From positions 72,391,412 through 72,455,411 of the forward strand of contig CM053269.1 in NCBI GenBank assembly GCA_028583415.1: 64,000 bases of DNA. Reading direction: 5' to 3'. This document shows, piece after piece, positions 1 to 11,235 of the stretch (its first letter is position 1; each line of letters opens with the position of its first letter). The notes under the pieces are model-generated. The model was not told the origin of the DNA. It was given only the letters and a program-made list of their open reading frames with translations, and did no database searches. Position numbers and translations under genes: made by a program. This DNA is from Protea cynaroides (lineage: Eukaryota > Streptophyta > Magnoliopsida > Proteales > Proteaceae).

Positions 1-232
1 TCAGAGGCTCCTGTACAGAGGAGTGATTTGATTCAGATCGAAGGATCTAAAAGAGCTAGGGGTAGACCTAAGATGACTCTTGGGGAAATTGTGAAGAAAG
101 ACATGCATAGCTTAGGCCTTATTTCAAGTATGACATCGAACAGAGCTGATTGGAAGACCAAAATCCATATAACCAACCCCATTTAGTTGGGATAAAACTT
201 TTTTTTTTGTTGTTGTTGTTGTTGTTGTAGCT
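1..232 (+). mobile_element. 3' end of an RTE-type LINE with (TTG)n tail
   Basis: Frame 1 is open from the window edge to a stop at 184-186. It encodes the typical C-terminal tail of plant RTE-clade non-LTR retrotransposons: a RARGRPKMTLGEIVKKDM stretch, then LGL, NRADWK and a final HITNP. This is followed directly by an A/T tract and a (TTG)n run at about 208-228, the usual 3' simple-repeat tail of RTE elements. The rest of the element lies left of the window. The family call rests on known RTE C-termini; the open frame and tail are seen directly. Confidence 0.8.
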
Positions 233-239
233 AGAGTAC

Positions 240-690
240 AACAACACAAAGGGACAAAGCTTACTGTCAAAGGGGGGTCTACATAATATGGTAAGGCCCT
301 AAATACAAAGATTATATGCTCACACCCTCCTCTGCAAGCTCATCTGCAATAGAGTTTGTAGATTTCATTCTCCAAGAGAATGACTCATTCTCCAAGAGAA
401 TGAGAAGCTCCCTTGGGTGCCTAGGGCTCTAGCTTTCTTGATAAGGAACATGTAGCTCCAATGAACCTTGGGCAATCATGAAGCCACCTCATCACCGTCA
501 TAGAATCTCTTTCCATATGAACATCTGTCAGCCCATGGGCCAGTATAGTTTCCAACCAATGAATGTCTGCCTTCGGCTCTACAACAACCAAATCCATAGA
601 TCCAATGGGACTTGAAAACGCCATCAAGATGCTATTGTCGTGATTCCTAAAGACACCTCTTGTGGTTGCTTGCAAGTTTTCAAATTTCGG
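240..690 (-). pseudogene. LINE RNase H domain remnant (L1-type 3' end)
   Basis: On the minus strand the part of a 122-codon frame starting near 690 resembles the RNase H domain found at the C-terminus of plant L1-type LINEs. It shows GVFRNHDNSILMAFSSPIGS, then a VVEP segment, then VHMERDSMTVMRW, with the ERD/ESD-like acidic motif. After a frame change at about 370 the strand continues with MKSTNSIADELAEEGVSI, matching the final N-x-x-AD-LA-x-G motif of this domain. Frameshifts and lack of the upstream RT show it is dead. The 3' side runs to about 240 and abuts the tail of the RTE copy, so the two LINE ends converge. Confidence 0.7.
366..405. repeat. 20-bp tandem duplication
   Basis: The unit CATTCTCCAAGAGAATGA(C/G)(T/A) occurs twice, at 366 and 386. 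Each copy is itself a short dyad (CATTCTC/GAGAATG). It lies in the LINE remnant and breaks its frame. Confidence 0.8.
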
Positions 691-732
691 ACCTGGTTTC
701 GGACCTGGTTTCGGACCTGGTTTCGGACTTGG
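685..732. repeat. 12-bp tandem repeat, four copies
   Basis: TTTCGGACCTGG is repeated four times in register (last copy TTTCGGACTTGG). The flanking sequence continues with diverged CCGAAA-type words to about 770. Confidence 0.9.
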
Positions 733-894
733 GTCAAAGCCGAAATGGCCGAAACCTGGCCGAAATCTGGTATTTTTTTTTTGTTTCAAAATGTAATTTT
801 AGAGGGAAAAAAGGGCAGTACAAGACAGGGAACAATATATAGGAGGGATAGTATACAGCACACAACACTTATTTATGACTAATATCAACATTTA

Positions 895-1100
895 CTTAAG
901 ATATTATTCATAAATAAGCAAACACCCCTCATTTGAATCCAATAAAAATAGTATAAAATTTAAATTCCAATAGTTTACTTAAATGGTATTAGTCATAAAT
1001 AAGCAAACACCTCCATTGGAATCCAATAAAAATAGGTTGCCTAGGGTGCACCTGTTGACAAAATTTCAGACCTATTTGGCCTGCTAGGTTGCCTAGAAAT
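895..1100. repeat. Diverged direct repeat of about 45 bp
   Basis: A block with CATAAATAAGCAAACACC followed by GAATCCAATAAAAATAG occurs at about 909-950 and again at about 990-1032, roughly 85 bp apart. Beyond it, to 1230, I see only two scattered GCCTAG words and no gene. Confidence 0.6.
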
Positions 1101-1904
1101 TCCGCTCCTTAATATTATTGGGAAAAGGTTATTAGAATGGTTGTGTTGCTATGCTTATAGAAAGGATAATCTGGTTTGAGCTACGAGATTGCTGATGTGC
1201 CCAATTAGGACCACTGGATGGATAGGTTACTATAAGCACCCCATTTTTTGCTTCACTAATCTCTCACAACCCTCACCAATTAGTTTAGGGTTAACCTGTG
1301 TCAACTCCTAACACTAGGAACCCTCACCTGCCATTTTAGGAACCTCTTAGAGTTCAAAGTTTCCATAGATAGCCATCCTAGAGGCCAAACCCTAGGTAAA
1401 GTGCAAAGTTTCCATAAATGGCCTTCTTAGAGTTCGAACCCTAGATAGGATTCAAAGTTTTCATAAATAGCTTCCTTGAGTCCAGTTTACCCTTTAGGAT
1501 AGAAATCAGTCATAAATAGACCTTCTAATGTCATCCTTGAACTTAGGTTAGAAACCTACAAAACTGCCATATTTAGGTCATTTAGGGTCATTTCCTAGTC
1601 TAAAACCACTTAGGTTCATCTTAAGAGCACTTTAGTCAAAGTTGGTCAAAATTGGTCAAAGTTAAACCATAATTAAACCCTAGAGTCAACCTAGAGTCAC
1701 TTACAGTCAAAACCCTAGTCAACCCATCCTAGTCACCTATTAATCCCCTTCGGTGTCAGTTAGAATAGCCATGTGTCACTTAGAAGTCATACCCATCTAC
1801 ATTCCCCTCATAGTCCATAGGTGATGTGAAAGAGAGGTAAAGAGAATAATAGAGGGAGAGAAATGAGTGATATAAAAAAATTCTGTACCCCACCTAACAC
1901 TTGG

Positions 1905-2077
1905 ATTTGTTGCACATTTAGGTTATAAAACTTGAAATTTGTTGCATACTTGAAATACCATATATTTGATATTTGTTGCACATTTGAGATGCATATACTT
2001 GAAATTTGTTGCACACTTGAAATGCATATATTTAAGATTTGTTGCACACTTGAAATGCAATATACTTGAGATTTGTT
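1905..2077. repeat. About 33-bp tandem repeats in left arm (GTTGCACACTTGAAATG)
   Basis: TTTGTTGCACACTTGAAATGC-type units recur roughly every 33 bp. The mirror copy is at about 6895-7160 in the right arm. Confidence 0.75.
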
Positions 2078-2085
2078 GCTCTATT

Positions 2086-2253
2086 CATAGTTGTCAAGGC
2101 AAGGCGTCAAGGCGAACCAAGGGGATGGAGGCATGGCTGGGCGACTAGGCGACCAAGGCGCCCGCCTAGGCGACCAAGGCGCCCAATTTTCCAAGGCGAC
2201 CCAAGGCAGCCTGGGCACCTAGGCGGCGCCTAGGCGACGCCTTGACAACTATG
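2086..2253. mobile_element. hAT-type MITE, 168 bp, in the left palindrome arm
   Basis: Perfect 15-bp terminal inverted repeats, CATAGTTGTCAAGGC and GCCTTGACAACTATG, are flanked by a perfect 8-bp duplication GCTCTATT (2078-2085 and 2254-2261). The interior is GC-rich with repeated GGCGACC/GCCTAGG words. The equivalent site in the right arm (about 6875-6900) is uninterrupted and gives the pre-insertion sequence. An 8-bp duplication is the hAT signature. No coding capacity. Confidence 0.9.
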
Positions 2254-3769
2254 GCTCTATTAGTGATGTGCCACATGTCATGCTAGTGTTCACTACAAGA
2301 TCTTGTGTGTTAGCTTTAAAAATTTTGACTTTACACACAAGGAAGGGAAAACAAGGATTTTAGAAAGAAATAAAGCTACAATGAGATTCTATTAGCTAAT
2401 TAAAAAATTAAGGAGGGATTCAATAGTAGAGTGACATGTGTCATTAAATAAATATGGACACAAATTTTATATGTTGACATAGGAAAGTGACTAAAATTTA
2501 AAAAAGAAAAAAAAGAGAAAAATGAGAAAGGAAAGAAAAGAAAAGGAAAGAAAAAAGGGAAAAATTTAGAAACTATTGGAGACTAATTGGTTTCTATTAG
2601 AGACCAATTCAAAGATCTTATATTGACCAATAGTGAGATGACATGTGTCATAGACACATTGTAGACAAAGATTTTGTTCTAAAGAAGGAAGTGATGAAAA
2701 TTAATTAAACCCATTAACAACTCATCATGAGTTGGCAAAGGAGAAGCCTTGGCCTATAAGACCCAAAGGACTCCATAAGATCCATCCACGTTTTTGGAGC
2801 CCCCCTCTTCTCCAAAAATGTGGACAAGAGAGAAAATGGAGAGAAAGAGGAAAAAAGAGAAGGAGAGAGAGAGAGAGAGAAAGAAAGAGAGGAAGGAAAA
2901 GAAAAGAAGAAGTTCTCGCCTCCACCATCAAGCTCCTGTAATAAAGGGATCTCGATCCTCTTTAGGATATAAGGTAAGTTTCCTTCCTCATCTCCATTAA
3001 AGCTTTATGAAGTTGCATGTGTTAGAATAGGCTTAGATTGGAGCATGCATAGATGATTTGTTGATGCATTCCTGTGTGATTTCCACCATTAACTTTTAAA
3101 TCTGATATTTTTCATTGAATATATATGTTATAAAGAGTTCTTTTCCTGAATTTGAGTTCCATTCATGGAGATTTGCCTAGATAAAAAAATCCATGAATGA
3201 AGTCCAGATTTGGAACCCAACTGAGATAATCAATTCAGTCATATAAGATAAAGTTTTCTGATCTCTAAAAAATTGTGGGACATGCCTTAATGAGTTAAGA
3301 ACATCCTCCAAAAACCTCAAATCTATTTGGATCTAGGATGACCTCCAGAGATAGAACAAGAGTGCTCTGTTCATGGGCCTAGAACTAGGGTCCACTTAGA
3401 ATTTTGAGATCAGTAAAACATGGAGAATGTAGCCCTTCAAGTTAGCTAACTTCCAGAGTTGGTTTGGAATGATTTGGATCAAAATTGAATTTTTGTGGAT
3501 TTTACAATGAAATCGGGTAAAATCTGGAACAGAATTTTGGATCATCTTGTGTGTCAAATATGACCATCATAGAGCTTCTTTTTGCATTCTTGTAAAAAAG
3601 ATAAAAGTATTTTGAATCTAGTTTCTGAGCGTGTAATTGGATTTAATTTTCATGAAAAATTCAATTTAATACAGATTTTGCAAGATAGGTGTGCAGAACA
3701 TGAAGATGCTATTTTTTTTTCACTAATGTATAATCTTGCATTGAGTGAGGTTTTTCCATATGTGATAAC

Positions 3770-5200
3770 TTAGATATATTCTTTATCATATCTGATTGAT
3801 TTTGATATATATGGTAAGATGGATATATTTCTTACCATATTTGGTTGATTTGACATATATAGCAAGATGGATATATTTCTCACCATGTTTATTAAATTTT
3901 GATATTCTTGGTAAGTTGAATATATTTCTTACCATATTTGCTTATTTTGACATATATGATAAGGTGAATATATTTCTTACTATATTTGGTTATTTTCATA
4001 TTCTTGGTAAGTTAGATATATTTCTGATCATATTTGGATGTTTTTGACAAATATGATAAGCTAGAAATATTTCTTACCATATTTGGTTGTTTTGATATTT
4101 TTGGTAAGTTGGATAGATTTCTTATCATATTTGTTTGATTTTCGGTTATATATGGTAAGTATGAGATTTCTTATCATATTCGCTAGACTTTTGCTTTTAT
4201 ATGGTAAGTTGGAGATTTCTTACCATATTCGTTTGATTTTTCTCATATTTGGTAAGTAGGGGATTTTTTTTTATCATATTCACCTGATTTTCGCTTATAT
4301 TTGGTAAATAGGATAATTCTTACTACATTTGAATGATTTTTGACGCTTACCATTTTCGCGTCAAATGTGGTAAGCGAATATGGTAAGTAGGAGAATATGG
4401 TAAGTGAAAATCAAGCGAATATAGTAAAAAATTTCTTACTAACAAATATAAGCGAAAATCAATAGAATATGTTAAGAAATCTTCTATTTATCAAATATAA
4501 GCTAAAATCAAGCGAATATGGTAATAAATTTCTTATTTACCAGAAATGAGTGAAAATCAAGTGAATATAATAAGAAATCTCCTAATTACCATATGTGACA
4601 AGAATCAAGTGAATATGGTAAGAAACATATCCATCTTACCATATATACCAAAGTCATCCAAATATGATAAACAACATATCTAACTTACCAAGAATATCAA
4701 AATAACAAAAAATAGTAAGAAATATATCCATCTTACCATTTATGTCAAAACAATCAAATATGATAAGGAATATATCCAATTTACCAAGAATACAAAAATA
4801 ACCAAATATGGTAATAAATTAATCCGTCTTATCAAAGAATACTAAAATAACCAAATATGGTAAGAAATTTATCCATCTTACCAAAGATATCAAAATAACC
4901 AAATATGGTAAGAAATATATCCATCTTACCATATATATCAAAATTAATCAAGTATGGTAAGAAATATATCCAATTTACTAAGAATATCAAAATTTAATAA
5001 ACATGATGAGAAATATATCCATCTTACCATATATGTCAAATCAATTAAATATGATAAGAAATATATCTATCTTACCATATATGTTAAAATCAATTAAATA
5101 TGATAAGAAATATATGTATCTTACCATATATGTCAAAATCATCCAAATATGGTAAAACATATATCCATCTTATTTTATTTTTCAAAAAATCATTCAAAAT
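3770..5200. repeat. Central array of short tandem units at the palindrome core
   Basis: Units of roughly 55-60 bp built from TATGGTAAGATGGATATATTTCTTACCATATTTG-like sequence are repeated on both sides of the centre at about 4360, in opposite orientation. Each unit carries an ATGGTAAG/CTTACCAT dyad, so the core is a palindrome of palindromes. Confidence 0.8.
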
Positions 5201-7900
5201 ATGCAAGATTATATATTAGTGAAAAAACAGCATCTTCATGTTCTGCACATCTATCTTGTAAAATTTGTATTAAATTGAATTTTTCATGAAAATAAAATTC
5301 AATTACATGCTCAGAAACTAGATTCAAAGTCCTATTTTTTTTATCTTTTTTACAGGAATGCAGAAAAAAACTCTATGATAATCATATTTGACACACAAGA
5401 TGATGCTAAATCCTATTCTAGATTCTACTCGATTTCGGTGTAAAATCCACCAAAAATTCAATTTTGATTCAAATCATTTCAAACCAACTCTAGAAGTTAG
5501 CTAACTTGAAGGGCTGTATTTTTCATGTTTTACTGATCTTGAAATTCTGAGTGGAAACCCTAGTTCTAGGCCCATGAACAGAGCACTTGTTTTCTATCTC
5601 TGTTTCTGACCTATGTGCATTGCACGATTTTTTTAGAGGTCATCCCAGATCCAAATTGATCTGGGTTTTTTGGAGGATGTTCTTAACTTATTAAGGTATA
5701 TATCATAATTTTTTGGAAGTCAGAAAACTTCATCTTATATGACTAGTTTGATTAGCTCAGTCGGGTTTTAGATCTGTCTCTTCGAGATCTAGACTTGATT
5801 AATGGATTTTTTTGCCTAGGAAAATCACCATGGATGAGCTCAAATTCAGGAGAGGGACTCTTTATGTCATATATATTACATGAAAAATATCATATTCAAA
5901 ATTTAATGGTGGAAATCGCACAGGAATGCATCAACATATGATCATCTATGCTTGATCCTATCTAAGCCTATCTAGTACATGCAACTTCATAAAGCTTTAA
6001 TGGAGATGGGGAAAGAGATTTACCTTGTCTTAATGTAAGGGATGAAGACTTTGCTGGGGCCTTAAAGCTTGAATAGAGGTGATGGAGGTGAGTTTTTTTC
6101 CTTCTCTGTCTTTTTCTCCTCTTTTTTCCTCTCTCTCTCCCCCCCTTTTTTTTTTTCTCTTTTTCACGTTTTCTGGAGAGGAGGGGGCTCCAATTTCGTA
6201 GATGGTTTTTAGGGGACCCTTTGGGTCTTATTTATAGGCCAAGACCCTCCTTTACCACCTCATAGTGAGTTGTCAATTGCTTTTTTTGAATTTTCATCAA
6301 TTTCCTTCTTTAGATTAAATTATTTGTCTACAATATGTTTATGACACATGTCATCTCACTATTGACCAATATGAGATCTTTGAATTGGTCTCTAATTAGA
6401 GACCAATAGTATCCAATAGTTTCCAAATTTCCCTTTTTTTTTTCCTTTCCTTTTCTTTTCTTTATCTTTTTTTTTTCTTCTTTTGAATTTTAGCCACTTT
6501 TCTATATCAACATACAAAATTTGTGTCCGTATTTATTCAATGACAAATGTTACTCTACTATTGAATCCTTCCTTAACTTTTTAATTAGCTAATATAATCT
6601 CTTTGTAGCTTTATTTTTTTTTAAAATCCTTGTTTTCCCTTCCTTGTATGTAAAGTCAAAACATCTAAAGCGAACTCACAAGATCTTTGAGAGAACCCTT
6701 GTATGACATGTGGCATGCTATTATTGAACCCTCTTTGATTTTTCTAATTAGCTAATAGAATCTCATATTTTCTAAATTATTTCTTTCTTTTTTCTTATTT
6801 TCCCTTCCTTGTATGTATAGTCAAAGTTTTCAATGTTAACACAAGATTTTTTAATGAACACTTGCATGACATGTGGCATATCACTAATGGAGCAACAAAT
6901 CTCATGTGTGCAACAAATCTCAAGTATGTTGCAACTGTGCAACAAATCTCAAGTATATTGCATTTCTATGGTGCAACAAATCTCATGTATGTTGCATTTC
7001 AAGTATGTAACAAATCTCAAATATGTGGTATTCAAGTGTGCAATAAATTTCAAGTATATGCATTTCAAATGTGCAACAAATTTCAAATATATGGTATTTC
7101 AAGTGTTGTAACAATAAATTTTAAGTGTTGTAACCCAAATATGCAACAAATCTCATGTGTTAGGTGGGGTACGAAATTTCTTTATATCACTCCTTTCTTT
7201 CCCTTCATTCTTCTCTATACCTCTCTCACATCACTTATGGACTATGGGGGGAAGGAATATGTATGACTTCTAAATGATACATGGCCGTTTTAAGTGACAC
7301 CTAGGGGGTTTAATCGGTGACTAGGATGGGTTGACTAGGGTTTTGGCTAGGTTTGACTGTAGGTGACTCTATGTTGACTCCTCTCTAGGGTTTAAGCATG
7401 GTCTAACTTTGACTATTTTGATCATTTTGACCAATTTTGATCATAAATGACCTAAATATGGTAGTTTTTGGACCCTAAGGGTGGATTAGTACTATAAGGT
7501 TTATTTATGACAGGTCTCTAACCTAAGTTTAAGGATGACATTGGAAGGTCTATTTGTGGTAGGTTTCTATCCTAAGGGGTAAACTAGACTCAAGGAGGTT
7601 ATTTATGGCAAGTTGGGACTCTACCTAGGGTTTGGACACTAAGAGGGTTATTTATGGAAACTTTGGACTTTACCTAGGGTTTGGACTCTAGGTGGGCTAT
7701 TTATGGCAAGTAAAGGTTCTTAGTGTTAAGACATGACATAGGTTAACCCTAAAGTGGTTGGTGAAGGTTGTGAGAGATTGGTGAGGCAAAAATGGAGTAC
7801 TTCTAGATGTCCCTCTGTAGCTGAGAGTGTGGAAGACTAAAGACAAAAGAACCACATTTTTTGCATTCCAGACGTCTCGTTGGGCTGCACTTCAAATTGC

Positions 7901-8152
7901 TTCATCTTGTATGGATCTTCCCAGTGATACAAGATCTATTCCTTGTATGAATCTTTTCAATGATACAAGGTTCTTCAAAATTACTTCATCTTGTATGAAT
8001 CTTCTCGGTGATACAAGATCTTTTCCTTGTATGGATCTTCCCGGTGATACAAGGTACGTCCAAACTACTTCATCTTGTATGGATCTTCCCAGTGATACAA
8101 TATTTCTTCCTTGTATGAATCTTCTTGGTGATATAAGGTTGGTTTATTTGTA
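7901..8152. repeat. 84-bp tandem repeat, three copies, each with two hairpins
   Basis: Units start with TTCATCTTGTATG at 7901, 7985 and 8069, an exact 84-bp period. Each unit has two half-units of the form CTTGTAT...ATACAAG, so six potential stem-loops follow one another. Because 84 is a multiple of three, a plus-strand frame stays open through the array (about 7827-8153, 108 codons); I take this as a consequence of the repeat, not as a gene. Confidence 0.85.
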
Positions 8153-8257
8153 GGCAAGGTAATTCCTTGCTGCGGTAGGACAATCTATGCAAGGTTTTTG
8201 CGGTGTTCTTTGACCGGCTTTGACTCATTTGTATGTTGACAACCTCTTCTTATACAC

Positions 8258-8456
8258 GCTTCTTGTTATAAGAAACATGAAAGGGGTAAAAAATTCCACT
8301 TGTAGGCTGGAAGACCTTTTCTTGCACACGTTTCCTGTTAAGAATCAAAAGAAACATGTTAGGGTAAAAATATTCCTCTTGCAGGCTAGAGAAGCTTTTC
8401 TTGCACATGCTTCCTGTTAAGAACCAAAAGAAACATGTTAGGGGTAAAAATATATG
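8258..8456. repeat. 72-79-bp tandem repeat, about 2.6 copies
   Basis: Copies start at 8258, 8330 and 8409 with G(C/T)TTC(C/T)TGTTA, followed by AAGAAACATG and a GGGTAAAAA motif. 8460-8650 holds a T/A run and nothing else I recognise. Confidence 0.75.
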
Positions 8457-8654
8457 TTATGATAAATATTTTGTTAGAATGATCACTCTGATGAATGGTT
8501 CTTGATTGGAATTGAAGAGAGATGTTTTTTTTTTTAAAAAGCGAATAGGACAAAATTAACATTGGGTCCCTAAGATGTTGGTGACTTCTTGATCGAGATG
8601 GCTTTGGGGAGTGCTTGAGTGGTTCGCTGGTCCCATTCCTGAGCGACAGTGTCT

Positions 8655-9640
8655 ATCACTTCTGATGTAAATTCTCTCGAAGGCTTGTAGAGGACTTCTT
8701 CCTTTTTGACTTCTGATGTTGCAGTATCCTTGCTGGCGAATAGGATGAGGTATGAATCAGCCCCATGATCTGAACATGTGTATTATTCTCTGTATTTATG
8801 ATGACCTTTTTTATTGATCCACCAACTACATTTCCATTGGATGGCTGAGATTTTGATTTCATTGAGGTGTTTCTTCCAATCTGGATCCACCTGGTAAGTT
8901 GTGATATCTGCTCTTTGTGCAAGCTGATAATGATTGATCTTTGGTGTTTCAAGCTTTTCTACCAAACCCAATCTCTTTGTCAACCAAAGTTGTAGTAGGT
9001 ACCGGGATCCATTGAATTTTTCCAAATGGAACTACCCTTGATAATTTGCTTCGAGATCCAGTCCTCGCAATGTTTCTGCCAAAACTGTGGGCATGATAGC
9101 ATGACCTTGCCTCGCATGCATGATAAGATCGATGATCATCAATGATCCTATACCTTCTTGATTCTGAGATAAGGTTAGGGCCATGATGCAGTAAAGGTAG
9201 ACATGCCTTTTTCTTTCTCTTGCTTCTTCCCCTTCTGGATCTTGTTTTGCATAGACCTTGACCATGGGTCCAATCTTTAGTCTCTAACCTTGGACGACTA
9301 GGCTTACTTCTTTGTCATTCCATCCAAAGAAATCTCTTATCTTATGCTTATAGTCTTTCCCTAGGGATGGCTTGAAAATTTTATGCTTGAGTGAGTAGAT
9401 GAGGCATGCCCTGAAGTCTTCGATGGTACGACATAATTGTGCTTCTCCGAACTTGAAGACATGAGTCATCAGATCCTAGCGTTGAATGGTTGCTTTCAGT
9501 AGGCTTGGACATAACTTTATTGTCATCATTTGAAGGAGAGCTTCCAATTGGACCTTCTTCTAAAATGTCCAATCTTCAGTGAACTTTATGCGCCCAACTC
9601 CAATTTTCTAGAGCTTTATCCATCTTTACGGCTCCGCCTG
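8655..9640 (-). pseudogene. N-terminal ORF of a Tat-like Ty3/gypsy retrotransposon (DUF7745-like), broken
   Basis: Four overlapping minus-strand frames together give a diverged protein resembling the domain found at the start of many plant Tat-type retrotransposons. In order: VFKFGEAQLCRTIEDFRA (about 9465), the segment ALTLSQNQEGIGSLMIIDLI followed by IMPTVLAETLRGLDLEAN (about 9200-9050), then SRYLLQLWLTKRLGLVEKL and finally IQWKCSWW (about 8830). At least three frame changes or stops separate these pieces, so it is not functional. It lies downstream, in the minus-strand sense, of the long LTR at 10.2-14.5 kb and of a primer-binding-like site, as expected for the 5' internal region of an element. 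The domain name is given from memory of the family and is less certain than the retrotransposon origin. Confidence 0.65.
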
Positions 9641-10196
9641 ATTGATTGATTTGTTGCTGGTTCTTGCCAGATGCAACCTGCAAGAATTCCATCCTACAAA
9701 CAGGGTTACTTGGGGAATCATTGGAATTTTCTTTCATTATAGTTACTCAAACATATGGAAATACCCTTATGGGTTGCGCATGAAATGTTTGCATATGCAT
9801 GACTTTGTCTAAGCCTAAGTATCTAAGTCTTAGAGACAGGTGAGAAAAAGCGAAGGCCTAAGATGGCTGATAAGAAACTAGCTAAATAGGTCCGCCACTT
9901 AGAAGAGCTTTTGGTTGTTTATGTAGAATGAACTTGTCTTTCCAAGAAGATTCATTCTTATTGGCTTAAGAAAAGAAGGGCTTAGTGAGATCTTGGGACA
10001 CTGCCGGATGTAATGGACGACAGATAAGAGTTCCAGCTAGAATATCTGATGTTATTTATTTTCAGATTGACAGGTCCATGAGGAATTCATGTCAGTGTGA
10101 GGACAATGGATTTTCATATGATCCTCCACGAAATCAAAATTAGGCTCTCGCTTTGGTTACTTTTATCCATCCACGCCAATGGACGGAGTAAAATAT
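9641..10196 (-). mobile_element. Retrotransposon 5' untranslated leader
   Basis: No gene is visible. By position this is the leader between the LTR/primer-binding site and the first ORF of the minus-strand Tat-like element. Confidence 0.45.
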
Positions 10197-10206
10197 GGAG
10201 TCGCCA
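10197..10206 (-). other. Primer-binding-site-like motif TGGCGACTCC
   Basis: On the minus strand TGGCGACTCC follows ATCTAGG. Plant Tat/Ogre elements commonly carry this word at the start of their primer-binding site (reported as complementary to tRNA-Arg). It marks the junction between the long LTR and the internal region. Confidence 0.5.
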
Positions 10207-10727
10207 CCTAGATAAGGTCTAGGACCTATAAATGGTCTCTCACTTGGAGATGCACTATGACTCATGCTCAATGGATTGGCTTCTAGTCTTACCAGAGAAG
10301 GGTAAGTGTCAAGTTACGAGTCGGGAAGGTGTTAGGCACCCAACTCGCCCAGTCAATGGACCGGTCTCCTTCTGTCCTATCCTTTCCTGCATTCTTAAAA
10401 CTTATGTATGTTCAGCTCGTTCAATTTAGCCTAACTAGTCAAATGGGGAACCCTAGACCAAGTTTCTAAGTTGTTCTAACTTAGGGTGCCGCCACATAGA
10501 TTTGAAAAATAAAATACAAGTGAACAGACAATAAATGGATCAATGAACAAATGAATGGATAAAAAAAAAAATAATCATGAATAAACAAATAATGAATTAA
10601 AAGAATGAATAACATAGAAAATACAACAGATAATGGATGACCGAGCTCGAGATCAAGCCGCCTATGTATCCCTGTGCGGCGGGAATCAGGCCAAACGTAA
10701 TTCGTGCGGGGGTGTGGTTGTGGTTGT

Positions 10728-10836
10728 GATTGTGGTTGTGGTTGTGAGTGAGGTTGTGAGTGAGGTTGTGAGTGAGGTGCTCCCTTGACAAAGGAAGCAC
10801 GTGTGAGGTGCTCCCTTGACAAAGGAAGCACGTGTG
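10728..10836. repeat. GTGGTT-type and 31-bp tandem repeats in the LTR
   Basis: GTGGTTGTGGTTGTGATT-type short repeats run from 10728, then GTTGTGAGTGAG units, then two 31-bp copies starting with AGGTGCTCCCTTGACAAAGG at 10775 and 10806. Confidence 0.8.
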
Positions 10837-10964
10837 ACCGTGCGCGAAGGGTGAACTACTCAGAGTTCTCCACTTCCCGCTGCCTACGTATCTCCTCAGA
10901 GAATCAGGTCAAACGTAGTTCCCAACAGTTAACGGGCTGTTGGACCCCACATGGCATTACTGGA

Positions 10965-11235
10965 GAGGTGCTCGGACCTCAGAGGTACTCGGACCTCAAC
11001 TCCCTGCGCTCGGCAAGGCAACACTCAAGAGGTACTCGGACCTCGACTCCCTGCACTCGGCAAGGCAAACTCAAGAGGTACTCGGACCTCAGAGGTACTC
11101 GGACCTCGACTCCTTGCACTCGGCAAGGCAAACTTAAGAGGTACTCGGACCTCGACTCCCCGCACCCGGCAAGGCAACACTCAAGAGGTACTCGGACCTC
11201 GACTTCTTTGCACTCGACAAGGCATCACTCAAGAT
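10965..11235. repeat. About 55-bp minisatellite in the LTR, five copies
   Basis: The unit contains GAGGTACTCGGACCTCGACT followed by CCCTGCACTCGGCAAGGCAA and ACTCAA. Some copies carry an extra partial AGGTACTCGGACCTC. All three plus-strand frames across it stay partly open; I do not take these as genes. Confidence 0.85.

Larger units (their letters stand above)
1230..7806. repeat. Giant imperfect inverted repeat (foldback-like element)
   Basis: The left part (1230 to about 4350) reads as the reverse complement of the right part (about 4370 to 7806). Anchors: CTCTCACAAC at 1261-1270 against GTTGTGAGAG at 7768-7777; CTAGTTTCTGAG at 3618-3629 against CTCAGAAACTAG at 5310-5321; innermost CGCTTACCA at 4344 against TGGTAAGCG ending at 4376. 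By eye the arms match at roughly 80-87%, with indels, and the right arm is slightly longer. The homology ends at CTATAAG (1230) and CTTCTAG (7806); no clear target duplication flanks it. No transposase is visible inside. Each arm holds, from outside in, degenerate units with CATAAATAGCC, a GTTGCACACTTGAAATG array, a GA/CT-rich stretch, unique sequence, and a central array of CTTACCAT/ATGGTAAG units. It could be a foldback or long-TIR DNA element, or an inverted duplication. Confidence 0.85.

Noticed and set aside
1230..7806. Reading the palindrome arms as LTRs of a retrotransposon
   Set aside because: The arms are inverted, not direct, there is no TG...CA end pair or primer-binding site, and no coding domain lies between them.
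7827..8153. 108-codon plus-strand frame through the 84-bp repeats
   Set aside because: The repeat unit is a multiple of three and lacks stops; no domain, no start context and no similarity to a known protein.
7901..8456. CRISPR-like repeat array
   Set aside because: Regular repeats but no unique spacers, and the sequence is a plant nuclear chromosome.
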